Assembly (NCBI GenBank): GCA_021399435.1
Contig: JAJTUP010000073.1
Coordinates: 124,001-188,000 of the forward strand
Direction: 5' to 3'
DNA from: Diaporthe sp. PMI_573
Taxonomy: Eukaryota > Ascomycota > Sordariomycetes > Diaporthales > Diaporthaceae
Length of the DNA stretch: 64,000 nt
This document shows positions 21,634-32,294 of this stretch, in pieces. Both the position numbers and the translations under genes were made by a program. The notes under the pieces were generated by a model, which saw only the letters and a program-made list of their open reading frames with translations, did no database searches and was not told the origin of the DNA. How positions within the stretch are numbered: position 1 is the stretch's first letter; each line of letters opens with the position of its first letter.

Positions 21634-23916
21634 TTAGGAGCCCTGCTTACCGGACGCCGTACGGGCCAAGAGCTCGTCCCAGATCACCTTCCGGCGACAG
21701 AACTGCACCCTGACCCTGTTCCCCGGGCGCCAGCGGCTTCCCCACGTCTCTTCCAGCACCCGCACGGCCGGCCGGCCTGATCCCTTCCTCCCACTCCTTC
21801 CAGACGTCCCCCACCGTAAAGACCCTAGCTAGGGCTGTAACGACGGGCGTACCTGGTGCCAGAGGCTCTGCGGCCGGGGCCGGGGCCGGAGCCGTATTGA
21901 GATTCAAGGTAGGAGCCGTCGCCGGCGCCGGCGCCACCGCCGGCCCGGCTCCGAAGTAGCCGGTAAAGGTGATAGGGACCTTGCCCTGGAGGAGGGCATC
22001 GAGGCCGCCCTGAATCCCCTCTAGCCGGGCCTCTAGCCGGATGGCGAGCCGCTGGCTATTCTGTAAGAGGGCCTCGCGCGTGCTCTCTAAGACGCCGCTT
22101 AGCTCCGGCAGCGCGCGTTGTACGAGCAGGCTTAACGGCTCCGTAGCCCCTACCGCGTCGGACCGCACGGCGACGGCGAACTCGTCCCACTCGGGCCCGT
22201 TAAAAGGGGCGTAGGCGAAGAAGGGTAGCGACGGGTAGCGGGGCTGTAAGACAGCCAGGTCCTGTAAGAGTACTATACGCAGGCGCCGCATCAGCTTAAG
22301 GAAGCCATCGGCGGCTAGGTCGTCGTCGTCGAGGCCGCCTTCTGCCCAGCATTGCCGGCGCGCGCGTGCCTCAAAGCGGGGCTCCCACTCCTCGATCCAC
22401 GGCCAGAGCTGCTTTTGTAAGACGTACGGGGGTTCGTGGGCCGCACGCGCGAGGAAGTAGTCCCCCGGGGACGCCGAGAAGCCAGCGACGATACGCATGA
22501 ACTGGCGCGGTAGGTGCGTAAGATAGGCCTGGCAGAGCACGCTCTGGTTCCAGCGGCCGGCCTGCGAGATCTGGGCGAGCGACGTGCCGTGGGTCTCCGC
22601 GTCCTGGGCGCCTACCCTGCGCGGGAGGTGTGTCTTCTTCGACGCGATAAGGCCGGCAGCGCCGAAGATACGCCAGGTCTCTTGTAGCTGCGTCGGGTAC
22701 GAGAGCTCCTGCTCGCGGTCCCGTCCGACGAGGACCTTGATCCGATACCAGTCCTGACGGCGCCGGAAGGACGGGGGCGGCTCGCCGGCGACGTGCCAGC
22801 GCCAGAAGAAGAGCTGTGCTAGGGCCCCCTGCGTACAGAATAAGGGATCCTTATGCCGGAGGGCGCCCATAAACTCCTTCCTCGCCGTCTTATTTAGTTT
22901 GCCGTCTCGTAAAAGGCTGACGAGGCAGCCACAGGGGGTCGGGCCTTCCGAAGGCGGATAGTCGAGTAGGGATAGGTCTGCAAGCTCCATCTTACGGCGG
23001 TTCTCCCCTCGTAAGAGGTAGTAGTGGCCGAAGAGGAGGTCGACTCGCGTACGGAGATTTTGCGGCGTATACGCGGCCCCGCTGAGAAGGAGATCCTGGA
23101 TCCGGAGCCATTCATCGGGGGAATAGCCGGCCTGGATCCCGTCGGCTCCGCGGTCTTTAAACGAGGCACGGTCGTGCTTCCCCCGCTGCCGGCCCCGTTG
23201 CTCAAGGAAGCCTCGTACGGCGGCGCCCCGGGGGTTCTCCGTATTCGAGTTGCCGTGGGCCACCTGGAGCCGCCAGAGCTCGATAACGGCCGCGATATAG
23301 GCGTCGATAGTGCCCCTCATAAGCAGGGGTCCCTCGGTAAGGTCTACTGCAGCCGGCGCAAGGGCCGTGGGTGGCACGTAGCCCTCGCGGTCGTCCGCGA
23401 GCAGCTCGGCGGCCTCGGCCAGGGGAACCTCCAGGGCTTCGGCTAGGCTTTCGGCCTCTGCCAGGGCCGCGGCCTCGAGCTGCTCCTGTTCGAGCTGTTG
23501 CCGTAGCTGTACGGCCTCGCCTTTGCCCTTACCCCTACCCCGCGCCCGTGGCTTCTTCCGCGGCAGCGCTACGCGTCGTGAGAGAATATCCTCTTTGAGC
23601 CACGCCGCCAGCTTGTCCGGCGTTACGAGCTCGCCGTCGGGCCAGCTATAGAGCGAGCCGTCTGCTGCAGCCCGGGGTGTATGGCACCAGGCCTATAGGT
23701 ATTCGTCTGTTAGCCGCCTAGGGGGCCCTACTTAAAAAGGGGCGGAAGGGGGGGGAAGGGGGGGCCGGCCGGGGGACGCGCCTTCCACTCCCGCTGCTTC
23801 GCCGCGTAACTCCGCGCCGTGTTCGCCGGCTGTTCGTCCTTCTTCGCCTGGAGGCCCGCCCTCCGGGCGGCACGGGCGCGCTCGTCCGCGGCCGTGTACG
23901 AGTCGTCGGCGGCCAT
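21634..23916 (-). pseudogene. Crypton tyrosine-recombinase element, frameshifted in its C-terminal domain
   Basis: Tyrosine recombinase of the Crypton class, which cuts and joins DNA through a phosphotyrosine. First exon 23916-23782 encodes MAADDSYTAADERAR...SYAAKQREWK. A proposed 89-nt intron with a GC donor (23693-23781) leads to the main frame from 23692 (AWCHTPRAAADGS, then SWPDGELVTPDKL). The catalytic region shows the H-x-x-R set THLPRR and the downstream AGRWN...AYLTHLPRQFMR with the candidate nucleophile Tyr. The C-terminal GCR1-type DNA-binding domain starts TVGDVWKEWEEG, but then the reading shifts: the expected continuation (GRPAVRVLEETWGSRW, later FCRRKVIWDELLA) is in the next frame to a TAA at 21634-21636, while the uninterrupted frame ends as nonsense at 21647. 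One indel near 21780 explains this. Very GC-rich compared with its flanks. Confidence 0.8.
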
Positions 23917-23984
23917 CTCGGTCGATCGGGGCCTTCTACGTGGTGTTTTTCTGGGCTGGGTAGGCTGGAGGCCTTGATAAGTCG

Positions 23985-24075
23985 AGGGGGACTTATCAAA
24001 TGCACTTATCAGGCGTCGCGCATACGATCTCACGGGCTGCGTTTTTGCGGGGGATAAGTCGTCACGTGGTCTAAG
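23985..24075. repeat. GATAAGTC inverted and direct repeats at the Crypton 5' side
   Basis: GATAAGTC...GACTTATC (a hairpin-forming dyad), then CACTTATCA, then another GATAAGTC within 90 bases. They lie between the Crypton start codon and the truncated helicase, where the element boundary must be. Possibly recombinase-binding sites; not proven. Confidence 0.5.
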
Positions 24076-24089
24076 CGAATTACGACGTA

Positions 24090-25800
24090 ATTGCGGGCAC
24101 CATCGATAAGCTCGCATGCGTCCCGACGACGCCTGCAGAGTTGAGAGCAGGACCTGTGCCCGACGACGCCGTCTTCCCCCGCGGTACAGCCGCCGCACGA
24201 TCCGGGACAGGTGTGTCCGCAGGACAGGGCGTGCGTACAAGGTGTTGGGCACTTGAAGGCGGCAGCCGCCACGTCAATGGCGCACGCTACACTTACGGTG
24301 TGGCCGCAGCGCGCCACCGTCTTCGCGACCTTGACACTGCACCGAATCTTGTCCCGCTGCAGGGTTTGGTGGCATGGCAGGATGTCGACTCTGTGCCCGC
24401 ATGGCAGCTGAACGTCCCTGACGGCCACGAGGCATGGCCCGCAGTCGTCGCCGCAGAGCCTGGGACACGTGTGTTCGCAGGTGGTCCGGATGCGTGGGCA
24501 GGGCTGGATGCAGACGAATGCCGCATGCATGGTGTCCGAGTGGCACATGGTTGTGCACTGGTGGCCGCAGCCCTCAAGGCGCTTGTCGCACGGCAGGCTG
24601 CAGCCACCATCGGGGCTGAAGCGGCCAAAGTGCTCTGGCTCGCTGCACCTAATGGGCGTCTCCGGGTGGCGGAGACACTGCAGCTCGAGGGCCGTTCCGA
24701 GGGCGCCGGTCTCCTTGAGTATGCGACACACCTCGACCCACATGGGCACGTTGCAGTACGTCTCAGCGTTGCCGATCAAGTACATGCCGTGCTGGGCGCG
24801 GCTGAGGAGGACGTTGATGCGGTTGGGAGTCCGAAGGAAGCCGACCTTGCGGCGGTCGTTGCTCCGCACCAGCGAGACAACAACCACCTTGGCCTCCTCG
24901 CCCTGGAAGTTGTCGACCGTGGCCAGGCGGATGGTGTCGAGGAGCTTCTTTCTCTCCAGTGTGGACTTGTCTGGGCGGGAGTCGCTAGCGTCGGCGGCGT
25001 CGTCGTCTGCCAGCCCGTCCATCGCCAGCATGTCTGCGTCCTTCTCCCCGAGGAAGACCTCAAAGTCACGGCTCAGCGCACTTCGAAGCTGCTGCAGCTG
25101 CTTTCCGTACGGGGTGAGGACGGCAATGTCGGTGCTTCGGTATACGCCCTGCCGGATGAGGTGCCGGACTAGGGCGGCCACCATGCCGACTTCCCAGGCG
25201 TTGCCGCGGGATTTGAGCCGCGTGTCCTCGTCAGCCGCATCCTCCGGCCGGTTGTGCGTGAGCCAGAAGACATTGTCCCGCATGCCGACGACGTCGGGCA
25301 GCTCTTTGACGCTGTCGTGGTCCTCCAGCCGCTGATACATTGTCTCCCTGATGAGCCTCGAATCCTCGGGCCGCATCCGACGCTGCACGTTGAGCTGGGC
25401 GACAGGCAGGGGCGCAAGTCCGGGCTGTCCTAGGGCGAGGCGCTCGAACTGGCTCCGGTCGAGCTGATACGGCTCACCAGCCGGGTTCTCCATGCTAAGG
25501 GCGTTGTTGGTTATCTGCGGCCGCAGTTGCTGGTGGTCGCCGATCTGGATAAAATGCTCCACGCCTGGCATCAGGGCAGAGATGAGGTGGGCCTCGAGTA
25601 CTTCGGCGGCCTCCTCGCACACAACGACCTTGCACCGCAGGCGGCGGACGATGGCAATGTTCTTGGCCAGCCCCGTGGTCGTGACGCCGATGACATCAGC
25701 CATTGCCAGAGCTCGGCGGCTGATCTCGTGATGCACCTCGTCGATGTATTTGCGGCTGTCCTCGATTTGCTGGATCTCCTGGGCTATCCGAGCTGGTAGA
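24090..25800 (-). pseudogene. NFX1-type zinc-finger helicase, truncated at both ends
   Basis: Superfamily 1 RNA/DNA helicase of the ZNFX1 / fission-yeast Hrr1 type. Read from 25800 downward: CEEAAEVLEAHLISAL (motif II variant), QIGDHQQLRP (III), NVQRRMRPEDSRLI (IV), TPYGKQLQQL, DNFQGEEAKVVVVSLVRSN (V), LLSRAQHGMYLIGNA (VI). A Cys/His-rich tail follows with repeated C-x-H-x-C motifs (GCGHQCTTMCH, TCEHTCPRLC, LPCGHRVDILPCH, LSCGHTCPGSC) typical of NFX1 fingers. The Walker A motif I and everything upstream are gone: at about 25800 the helicase frame abuts copia sequence. At about 24090 it abuts the Crypton side. The first 45 codons of the open frame up to 25937 are copia sequence read out of phase. 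Family members act in RNA silencing or RNA surveillance; this copy cannot bind ATP. Confidence 0.85.
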
Positions 25801-26455
25801 GAAACCCTTTCCATTTTCCAGCCGGCAATGCCTTTAGCCCATCTGCTATCATTTGTGCTAAAGGTGTATATTCTACATCGATTGTACCCTCTTGGACCTC
25901 TTGCCGTAACCAATGGTTGTGTATATCTACGTGCCATAACTTTGTCCTGAGTGTGGTGGTCTCTGAGTTGACCAATCTGGCAATTTTCTCAATGTACGCG
26001 GTCTGGGCCAGCCAGATCCGGCGATTTGGACGATCTCTGATGATCTCCATGCCCAGGACCACTAATTGCAAGTTCGTCGACCTTTTTTTTATCGATTCTT
26101 CCGGTGCGCAACGATGATGTCGCCGACATAGAAGAAGACCATGATGCCGTCCTTGATGTAGCAACACGGCTCATGCGGAACCTGTCTGTATCCACACTGG
26201 GCCAGTGTTTTGGTGAATTCTTTTCGCCAAAGGAGTGGCGAGATTCGCAGTCCGTAAAGTGCTTTAATTAGCATTCGGGAATATTCCCTTCTTTTCATAT
26301 CCACGAGGCATTCTCATGAAGATGTCTTGATCAAACGGAGCATGGACAAACGCATTGACCACGTCGCATTGGATCAGCTCGAGGTCGAATTTGGATGCAA
26401 TACGTACTGACGGAAAAGGAATGCCATACAGCTTTGTCATCAGGTCTTAGGCCTT
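25790..26455 (-). pseudogene. Ty1/copia reverse transcriptase fragment with internal deletion
   Basis: Minus strand, high to low coordinates: ASKFDLELIQCDVVNAFVHAPFDQDIF, frame change, IKALYGLRISPLLWRKEFTK, then PHEPCCYIKDGIMVFFYVGDI, frame change, GMEIIRDRPNRRIWLAQTAYI, then HVDIHNHWLRQEVQEGTIDVEYTP and ALPAGKWKGFL. All are copia RT/RNase H landmarks in correct order. The catalytic YVDD box reads YVGD, and RNase H sequence is largely deleted between the last two blocks. No LTR seen. Its lower end is fused to the helicase. A dead element. Confidence 0.85.
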
Positions 26456-27070
26456 TGAGAATCAATCAGCAACTGCGGAATCGGACATTGGCTGCCTTAG
26501 CAAAGTGTAGCAATTAGGAAGGCGGTGTGCGAGCTGCAGCGATATGCCAAGTGAAAACCTAAAGACACCGCCTTCTCTTTTGAGATTGACAAAAATAGAA
26601 GGCGGGGAAGGCTGACAACTCGAGATGACGATTGCAAGCCTAGCGGCCGGGAGATTAGGAAGGCGGTGAGACATCACAAGTATTGTATAGTAGATAAGGG
26701 TGCCACGGCCTACTTGTTCAGGCAGGTAGGTTGAGCAATATCATAATCACTTTCAACTTGCAAGGCATTCTGGAAACATTCAGTTTTCCGTACAGCTCAT
26801 AATTTCAATGCCCATCTCATACATGCCACCACAACCGCGCCCGGTTCCATGGCTTGGCCAGACAACCAGGAAGGCGGTCGTGCTATCCCAAGGCGGTGTC
26901 AAATTCGGAAGGCGGTGACAAGGCACAAAGAAAGGCGCAGCTGCGCGAATTACTCACCGCCTTTCTAACCTGATTCTCTTCCATGCTAGCACGCAGACCG
27001 TGTGTTATCTTCCCACCGCCTTCTACATTTGTTTTTTTAGTCTCGATATGGAAGGCGGTGAGATTGAGAC
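26449..27070. repeat. GGAAGGCGGT-cluster repeat, copy 1
   Basis: The motif AAGGCGGTG and its complement CACCGCCTT recur about ten times in 600 bases, in both orientations. The left part (from GGCCTTTGAGAATCAATCAGC) and the right part (to GGAAGGCGGTGAGATTGAGAC) match 30749-31145, with about 200 bases of other sequence inserted here. Dense short motifs in both orientations next to a transposase frame are typical of hAT subterminal regions. A hAT fragment starts immediately to the right. Confidence 0.7.
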
Positions 27071-27079
27071 TACAATCCG

Positions 27080-27487
27080 TTTGATTCATTCCAGGACGAG
27101 CTTATGTCCAGTACAATCCATGGACATGAGCTCCTTGAAGATGGGTTCGAGAGGTGGTTATCTACCAAGAACGATGTGTATTCAAAGCATGACAACCCTC
27201 TTGAATACTGGTCTGCTAAGCGGTTTGAGTATCCTCGTGTAGCCAAAATGGCGATCGACGTCTTATCAATTCCCGCAATGGCTGCCGAGTGTGAGAGGAC
27301 GTTTTCCTCTGCTGGTAGCATGGTCTCACCTAGACGACAAGACATCTTGGGACTCGAGATAATGAGAGCTGCCAAGGAATCGGATGAGTCTGTTGAACAC
27401 GTCCGGGTTCGACTCAAGCGGGAGGAAATGTTTTCTGTACGTGGTAAACATTTTTCATGCAGGCATCATCACACCGGAGCTGTCTGA
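27080..27487 (+). pseudogene. hAT transposase C-terminal dimerisation fragment
   Basis: Short frame with a typical hAT tail: GFERWLSTKNDVY, NPLEYWSAKRFEYPRVAKMA, DVLSIPAMAAECERTFSSAG, then the variable end. Only the dimerisation domain (about 85 residues) is present; BED finger and catalytic core are missing. It directly follows a cluster of AAGGCGGTG repeats, so this may be a non-autonomous derivative that keeps both ends and little coding DNA. Confidence 0.8.
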
Positions 27488-27682
27488 TCGGCTGGCGACG
27501 AGTGGCCATGTCGTCTGCGCCGGCATGCACAACAGACTCCACAACGGACCGCGACGATGAAAGAAACGAAGCTCATTCGGTCAAACCGGCAGGGGACCTG
27601 TACCTCCGGTCTGCCCCGAGAAGTCCGCTTCATGAAGCACGCCCGAATCCTCACAATTCCTGAAATTCTCTTGCATAGTCAT

Positions 27683-28032
27683 TTATGACCACCGGGCGAA
27701 ATCAATGGTCTCCTCGCCCGTCTCGCTGCCACATCGATTAGACCGTTGTTTAAAAATAGAGGAAAATTCCCACACGGAAGATCCCTTGACAGTCTTTAGC
27801 GCAATCTCATCGCTTTCAAGCTTCTCCAACCTCTCTACCATACTCTGCCCTGCCGCGCAAAGGGCGGCTGCCAGTATCGCAAAATGATCTGCGGCCACTT
27901 TCAGACGGCTTCATCCAGTAATTTGAGCACCGATATAGGAGTTCGCAGCGTGATGTGGTTGCGCGAGGTAGTCCAACGGAGGCTTCTCGAATCACTCGGC
28001 TCTGATTGTAGCGTTTCTCGCTTCGTGACATG
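27683..28032 (-). other. Possible decayed extension of the neighbouring gene
   Basis: Past the stop of the 28033-30092 gene the same frame continues coding-like (VTKRETLQSEP, then ISVLKLLDEAV). After a one-base shift it continues as AADHFAILAAALCAAGQSMV and RLEKLESDEIAL. This suggests a once longer protein now shortened by a stop and a frameshift, or an undetected last exon. Weak evidence. Confidence 0.3.
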
Positions 28033-30092
28033 TCAGCGGCTGCCGGCTTCGCTAGTAATCTGGGCTTGGAGCGCATCAAAGCGTTTATAGTTGTTCACGG
28101 GGGCCTCCTTATCATGACCGACCCCTTCCCGGTCAGGCGCACTCAGAGCGAGATTCCCAAATTCTCCCCTGGGTCCGCCAAGAACCTTCTCGGTCCCTGA
28201 ATACGGATGGTCTACCAGCGCAGCAGCAACGACCCTGTAGTCTGCATCTTGCTTTTTTGTGCGGGTTTGCTCGGAGAATGACACCGATGGATCGTGATCA
28301 GGGGGAGTGGGTCCATCAAGGGCATTTATGTCCTCGCTATCGCCCTCAACCCCGCACACGCTCCCTACATCCACATCTGGTTCTGATTCTGATTGTGAAG
28401 GAACGACTATGCAATCAGATGCTTCCTGTGTGGAATAACGACCAGTGTTCAGATCGTCGCAGCGCTCGTCGATGAGCTCACTTTCCGACTCAGGCTGAAC
28501 AGCAGCACCGTGAGGTTTGGTGTTACGGAACTTTGCTTGTTCTTGTCTGGAGAAACGATTGTTTTGACCGTTTCCGTCCTTTCGCGAACCCGACTGTACC
28601 CCAAATGGTTTAATTCTCGTTTTGTTCGTCGGCTTCAAGACCTGGTAGCCAGTTTTCAACGCCTCCTCGAAAGCCTTGTTGTTCTTCTCTGCAAGTCTAG
28701 CGGTACAATCCTTGACGAGAAAGCCACACGTCTGGATGGCGAGATCGTGCTTCTTCTCCAGCTTGCCATGTTGAGGGCTGTTGATGTGTTTGGCAGCGCC
28801 ATGCACAGGGTTCTTGAACCCGAAGTGAATGTTGTGTTCGTCACACCTGACGATGTACCAATTGCCGGAGCCTTCCTTGTGCTCAAAGATCTTGTGCTTA
28901 TGCTTGGCCTTGCCGTCTTGGTAAACATCCTCAAAAGAAATGACCTGTTGTGTTGCTCCCTCTTGGGTTGGACCTAATCGTTTCGAGGCGTGTTGGCGCT
29001 GTGTCGGTAAATGTTGCGCCGCCGAGGCGTGCTGCGCTGCTGCACCTGGATTATTGCCGCGTCGGCGTTTCGTTGCGGTGATGGCTGTGCTGGGAGGTGA
29101 CTCAGGAGACTTCCTTTTCCCATCCTGACGGCGGGATGGAGTCGCCGGAGACATAAGTGAGACAGATGTTTGTCGTGGTACGTTTCTCATGGGCGTGTCA
29201 GATATCGGCTGTGGATGAGGAGGTAGAGCAGAGTTCGACCGCTTAGAATTTTCGTTTCGCAGTTCCACTTCCAAGGGAAGAGGCTCAGTTAGTGCTGACG
29301 CAATAGAAATAAGTTTGTTTGGTTGCATGTTGTTTACTGTCATTGGCACCTCAGACGGAGCACCTCGTGGCATTGGCGCGTGGGGACGGGAAGTTTGTGG
29401 CGTCGTTGCTGGTCGAGTAATTCTAGGTAGAGATGGCTGAGGCGTGAGTGCACGAAGGCCTGCATCAAGAGGGAAGGTCTGGCCGGATGGGGATGCATCA
29501 CAACGGTGCAGAGGCATTTGATGCAGTTCGGCTGATAATACAGAAAGCTGTTGGTCACCACTAGTGACCTGTTCATTGGCTATCAGCATGTAACGTTATA
29601 TCAGACGTCCTGGCAATTCAAAGGCTTGCTTACCGGCGTGCAAGGCGACGTCGGTGCCCTCTCCAAACTTGGGGAGGTGGAGGTCTGATTCGACTTGTGT
29701 CGCGAACTCTTAATAATACCATGGATCTTCTCATGCAGATCCGATTCCTCCCGTGTCATCTCATCTTCGTACACGCGACGCAGCGAGTTTTTATTTAATT
29801 CGAGATTTACCCGCTTGGCGATGGTCGACTCGACGGACTCTTGAATCCACGTAAGGGCGTGTTGTATCGTTTTGAGATTTTGCTCGAAGGCCGAGGTGAA
29901 ACTCTGCTCCTCGTCATGCTGCCGCGCCTCGATTTGCGCCCTTTTGGCCTCGTATTCTTGATTCAGGCGCCTCCACTTGAGCGTGTGCTCTCGTTGCAAC
30001 CGATGAAAGCGGGAATCTTGCGAATCTTGGAGGACATGTATTTCGTCTGCGGCAGGTGCTATGATCTGCAGAGACTCCGAGTTGTGATCCAT
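28033..30092 (-). CDS. Uncharacterised two-exon protein: coiled coil plus Cys/His-rich module
   Basis: Exon 1 (30092-29634) begins MDHNSESLQIIAPAADEIHV and is mostly an acidic/basic coiled coil (HRLQREHTLKWRRLNQEYE). A 65-nt intron (29569-29633; GTAAGC donor, CTGAT branch, ACAG acceptor) joins to exon 2 (29568-28033), total 664 residues. Exon 2 holds a disordered Ser/Pro/Gln-rich part with a KRRRG cluster. A compact domain (about residues 370-450) follows: YIVRCDEHNIHFGF, GAAKHINSPQHGKLEKKHD, QTCGFLVKDC, whose Cys and His spacing suggests a zinc-binding fold. An acidic tail ends the protein. I have seen similar Cys/His segments in fungal hypothetical proteins but know no assigned function. 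Nuclear or nucleic-acid binding is inferred. It sits between two hAT-associated repeat clusters. Confidence 0.65.
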
Positions 30093-30748
30093 CGTATTGG
30101 GACGAAGGTGTGAAGGTAGGAAGCCTGAGACGCATACATGTTAGAAATCAATCTAGTAGCGCGAAAGGTATGGGGCAAAATTATCGGTAATTCGATACTC
30201 TGTGTGGTATAGGCGCTTCTGACTTTTAGCTCCGCCGTCGATAATTCGATGAGACGGCGCAGTCTTCATATAATCGGGCAGGGAAAGTACAAGAATGTGG
30301 TGTTGGTAGGACGAGAAGTACAGTACGAAACGAAGATGCGTCTGTAGGAAAATTCCTTTGCACGAGAAGTTTGACGAGTAAGCGAGGTCACGTGTGAGGA
30401 CAGGGGTACCAGCCCCGCATTTGCCGACAGCCTGAGGAGAGCTGGAATGGAAGATATTTGTGGAGCGTCGTCGGCAAGATGTCACTCTTGAGCAAGTCGG
30501 AAAAATTGAGTGCGGGGAAGAAGTACAGGACGAATCCACAGGATGTTGCCCATCTTGCAACAGTATACGTGTGAGCAAAGGAGTCGGCGAGCTCTATCGT
30601 TTGGTACTATTTGCATCCTCACAGACCTACGGGAAGGTGGTGCAGTACGGCGGCATACAAGACCTTCAGCCTGGGGCCGGATGTGAGGGTAAATTGCGGG
30701 GTAAATCACGCGTTAACCGCCCAGACAGACCTATTGTATTTGCCAGGT
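30093..30748. other. Intergenic / upstream region of the 664-aa gene
   Basis: No supported gene. It would contain the promoter of the leftward gene at 30092. Short frames on both strands overlap each other without recognisable domains. Confidence 0.5.
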
Positions 30749-31145
30749 CTGAGGCCTTTGAGAATCAATCAGCGACTGCGGAATCGGACGTTGGCTGGCT
30801 TTGCAAAGTGTAGCAATTAGGAAGGCGGTATGCGAGCTGCAGCGATGCCAAGTGAGAACCTAAAGACACCGGCCATCTCTATTGACACTGACAAAAATAG
30901 AAGGCGGGGAAAGCTGACAACTACCTTTAGAGATGACGATTGCGAGCCAAGAAAGCGGCGGTGCTAGCGGCCGGGAGATTAGGAAGGCGGTTGTGTATCC
31001 CAGGGCGGTGCCAAATTCGGAAGGCGGTGAAAAAGCAGAAAGAAAGGCGTAGCTGCGCGAATTACTTACCGCCATTCTATCTTCTCACCGCCTTTCACAT
31101 TCGATTTTCAGTGTTGATATGGAAGGCGGTGAGATTGAGACGGTG
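30749..31145. repeat. GGAAGGCGGT-cluster repeat, copy 2
   Basis: Clearly homologous to 26449-27070 from GGCCTTTGAGAATCAATCAGC at the left to GGAAGGCGGTGAGATTGAGAC at the right, with substitutions and without the roughly 200-bp insertion. Contains eight or so AAGGCGGT motifs in both orientations. Non-coding. Confidence 0.75.
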
Positions 31146-31337
31146 GAAAGTTCAGCTGCACCTGGGTTGGTACGTCGTCACGCGAGAGAGATTTCAGGTG
31201 GTTTCTATCTGTGTTTGCGACTTTCTCTTTTGTCTTACCGATTTGTGTCCGTTGCCTGTGACTCTATTCGTTTTGCTACTCTGACAATTTTTATATATAA
31301 ATGGGAGGAATCGATTGTGTACACAGTGCTCAACAAC

Positions 31338-31377
31338 GCAACGCAACGCAATTAGGACCCCAATTGCGTTGCGTTGC
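31338..31377. repeat. Hairpin with a 16-bp perfect stem
   Basis: GCAACGCAACGCAATT and its exact complement are separated by 8 bases; the left arm continues the CAACG pentamer repeat outward. It lies about 120 bases beyond the end of a hAT transposase frame and could be part of its terminal region. Confidence 0.7.
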
Positions 31378-31493
31378 AAGAGGGTTGGGGGCTAATTGAT
31401 TGATTGCAACTGAACTGAGGCTATTTCCAATTGCGTTGCTCAGTTGCGCAACTGACTAACTTGCCCAGCCGCTTGTATGAAGCTACCACGGCT

Positions 31494-32294
31494 TTATGCA
31501 CCCTCCCGGCTAGGCGGGATGATACCCTCCCTTGTCCAAGACCGTAGACATTGTGCTTGCGATATTGTTACGCGGTCCAATCGACTTCTTAGGGGCTGGA
31601 CCATCCTTCCTGCGCTGCTGAACTGCCTCTCAATCTCTGCAGTCATCGCGGGAATGGACAAAATATCGGTGGCCATTCGAGATAGCCGTGGATACTGTAC
31701 CTCGCGCTCCTGCCACCATATGTATGGGTTGTTCTTATATTTCTTGTTGGCTTTTTCGAAGGTATGGCAGTAGAGTTGGTATTCGTCGAGCTGCGTAGTG
31801 GCAGCGGTACGGCTCAAATATTCATCATCATCGTCGTCGTCGTCGTCGTCAAGGAAATTATCAAAAGAGATAGGGCCTTGCTTATCGGAACTAGGAGTAT
31901 CGCTCTCGCACGTTATGATCTCCAGAGTCGCGTACTCTGTGCGCCAGAGCTTCTCGATCGCCCTTTCTGATTGAGAAAGCCATTCCTCCGCGTGGGCAAG
32001 TCCCTTCCATTGTTTCTGAAGCCAGCGCCAGCCGTAGAAAGGGTGCAAAACCAGCGCGGCAGTATATGAAGGCGGGACAAGCTTCTGATAATACTGATCA
32101 AGCTTCTCCCACGCTAGGTTAATATGAGTGCGGACCATCTGCCGTGAGTGAGGCTGGAGATGTTGGACAAGATTTTCGTCTTGCTTCAAGGCTTCTAACC
32201 TGCTTAAGAGCCACTCGAAAGAGCTGAGATACTCCCAAAAGGCGCCCTTTACTGTTGTGTTATCGCTCTGGACTTCGCCGTCAGCGCTGCACAC
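31494..32294 (-). pseudogene. hAT transposase C-terminal half
   Basis: Minus-strand frame with TTVKGAFWEYLSSFEWLLSR, VPPSYTAALVLHPFYGW, an acidic run of nine Asp produced by a trinucleotide expansion near 31840, YLSRTAATTQLDEYQ, WWQEREVQYPRLSRMATDI and the dimerisation core LSIPAMTAEIERQFSS...LRSW. The protein ends normally at SREGA. The N-terminal BED finger and catalytic first half are missing: the frame starts within the helical domain and nothing upstream is recognisable. Flanked by TTGAATTGGATTG repeats to the right (about 32290-32385) and by the CAACGCAACG hairpin to the left. Confidence 0.8.

Noticed and set aside
21647..23692. Starship captain (DUF3435) recombinase
   Set aside because: The C-terminal TVGDVWKEW and FCRRKVIWDELL segments are the GCR1-type domain of Cryptons, and no Starship-like cargo boundary is visible.
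24141..25335. Long plus-strand open frames opposite the helicase
   Set aside because: Shadow frames caused by GC-rich coding sequence on the minus strand; the minus strand carries ordered helicase motifs.
30153..30578. 141-codon minus-strand frame
   Set aside because: Cys/Ser-rich, no motif, and lies in the likely promoter of the 664-aa gene.
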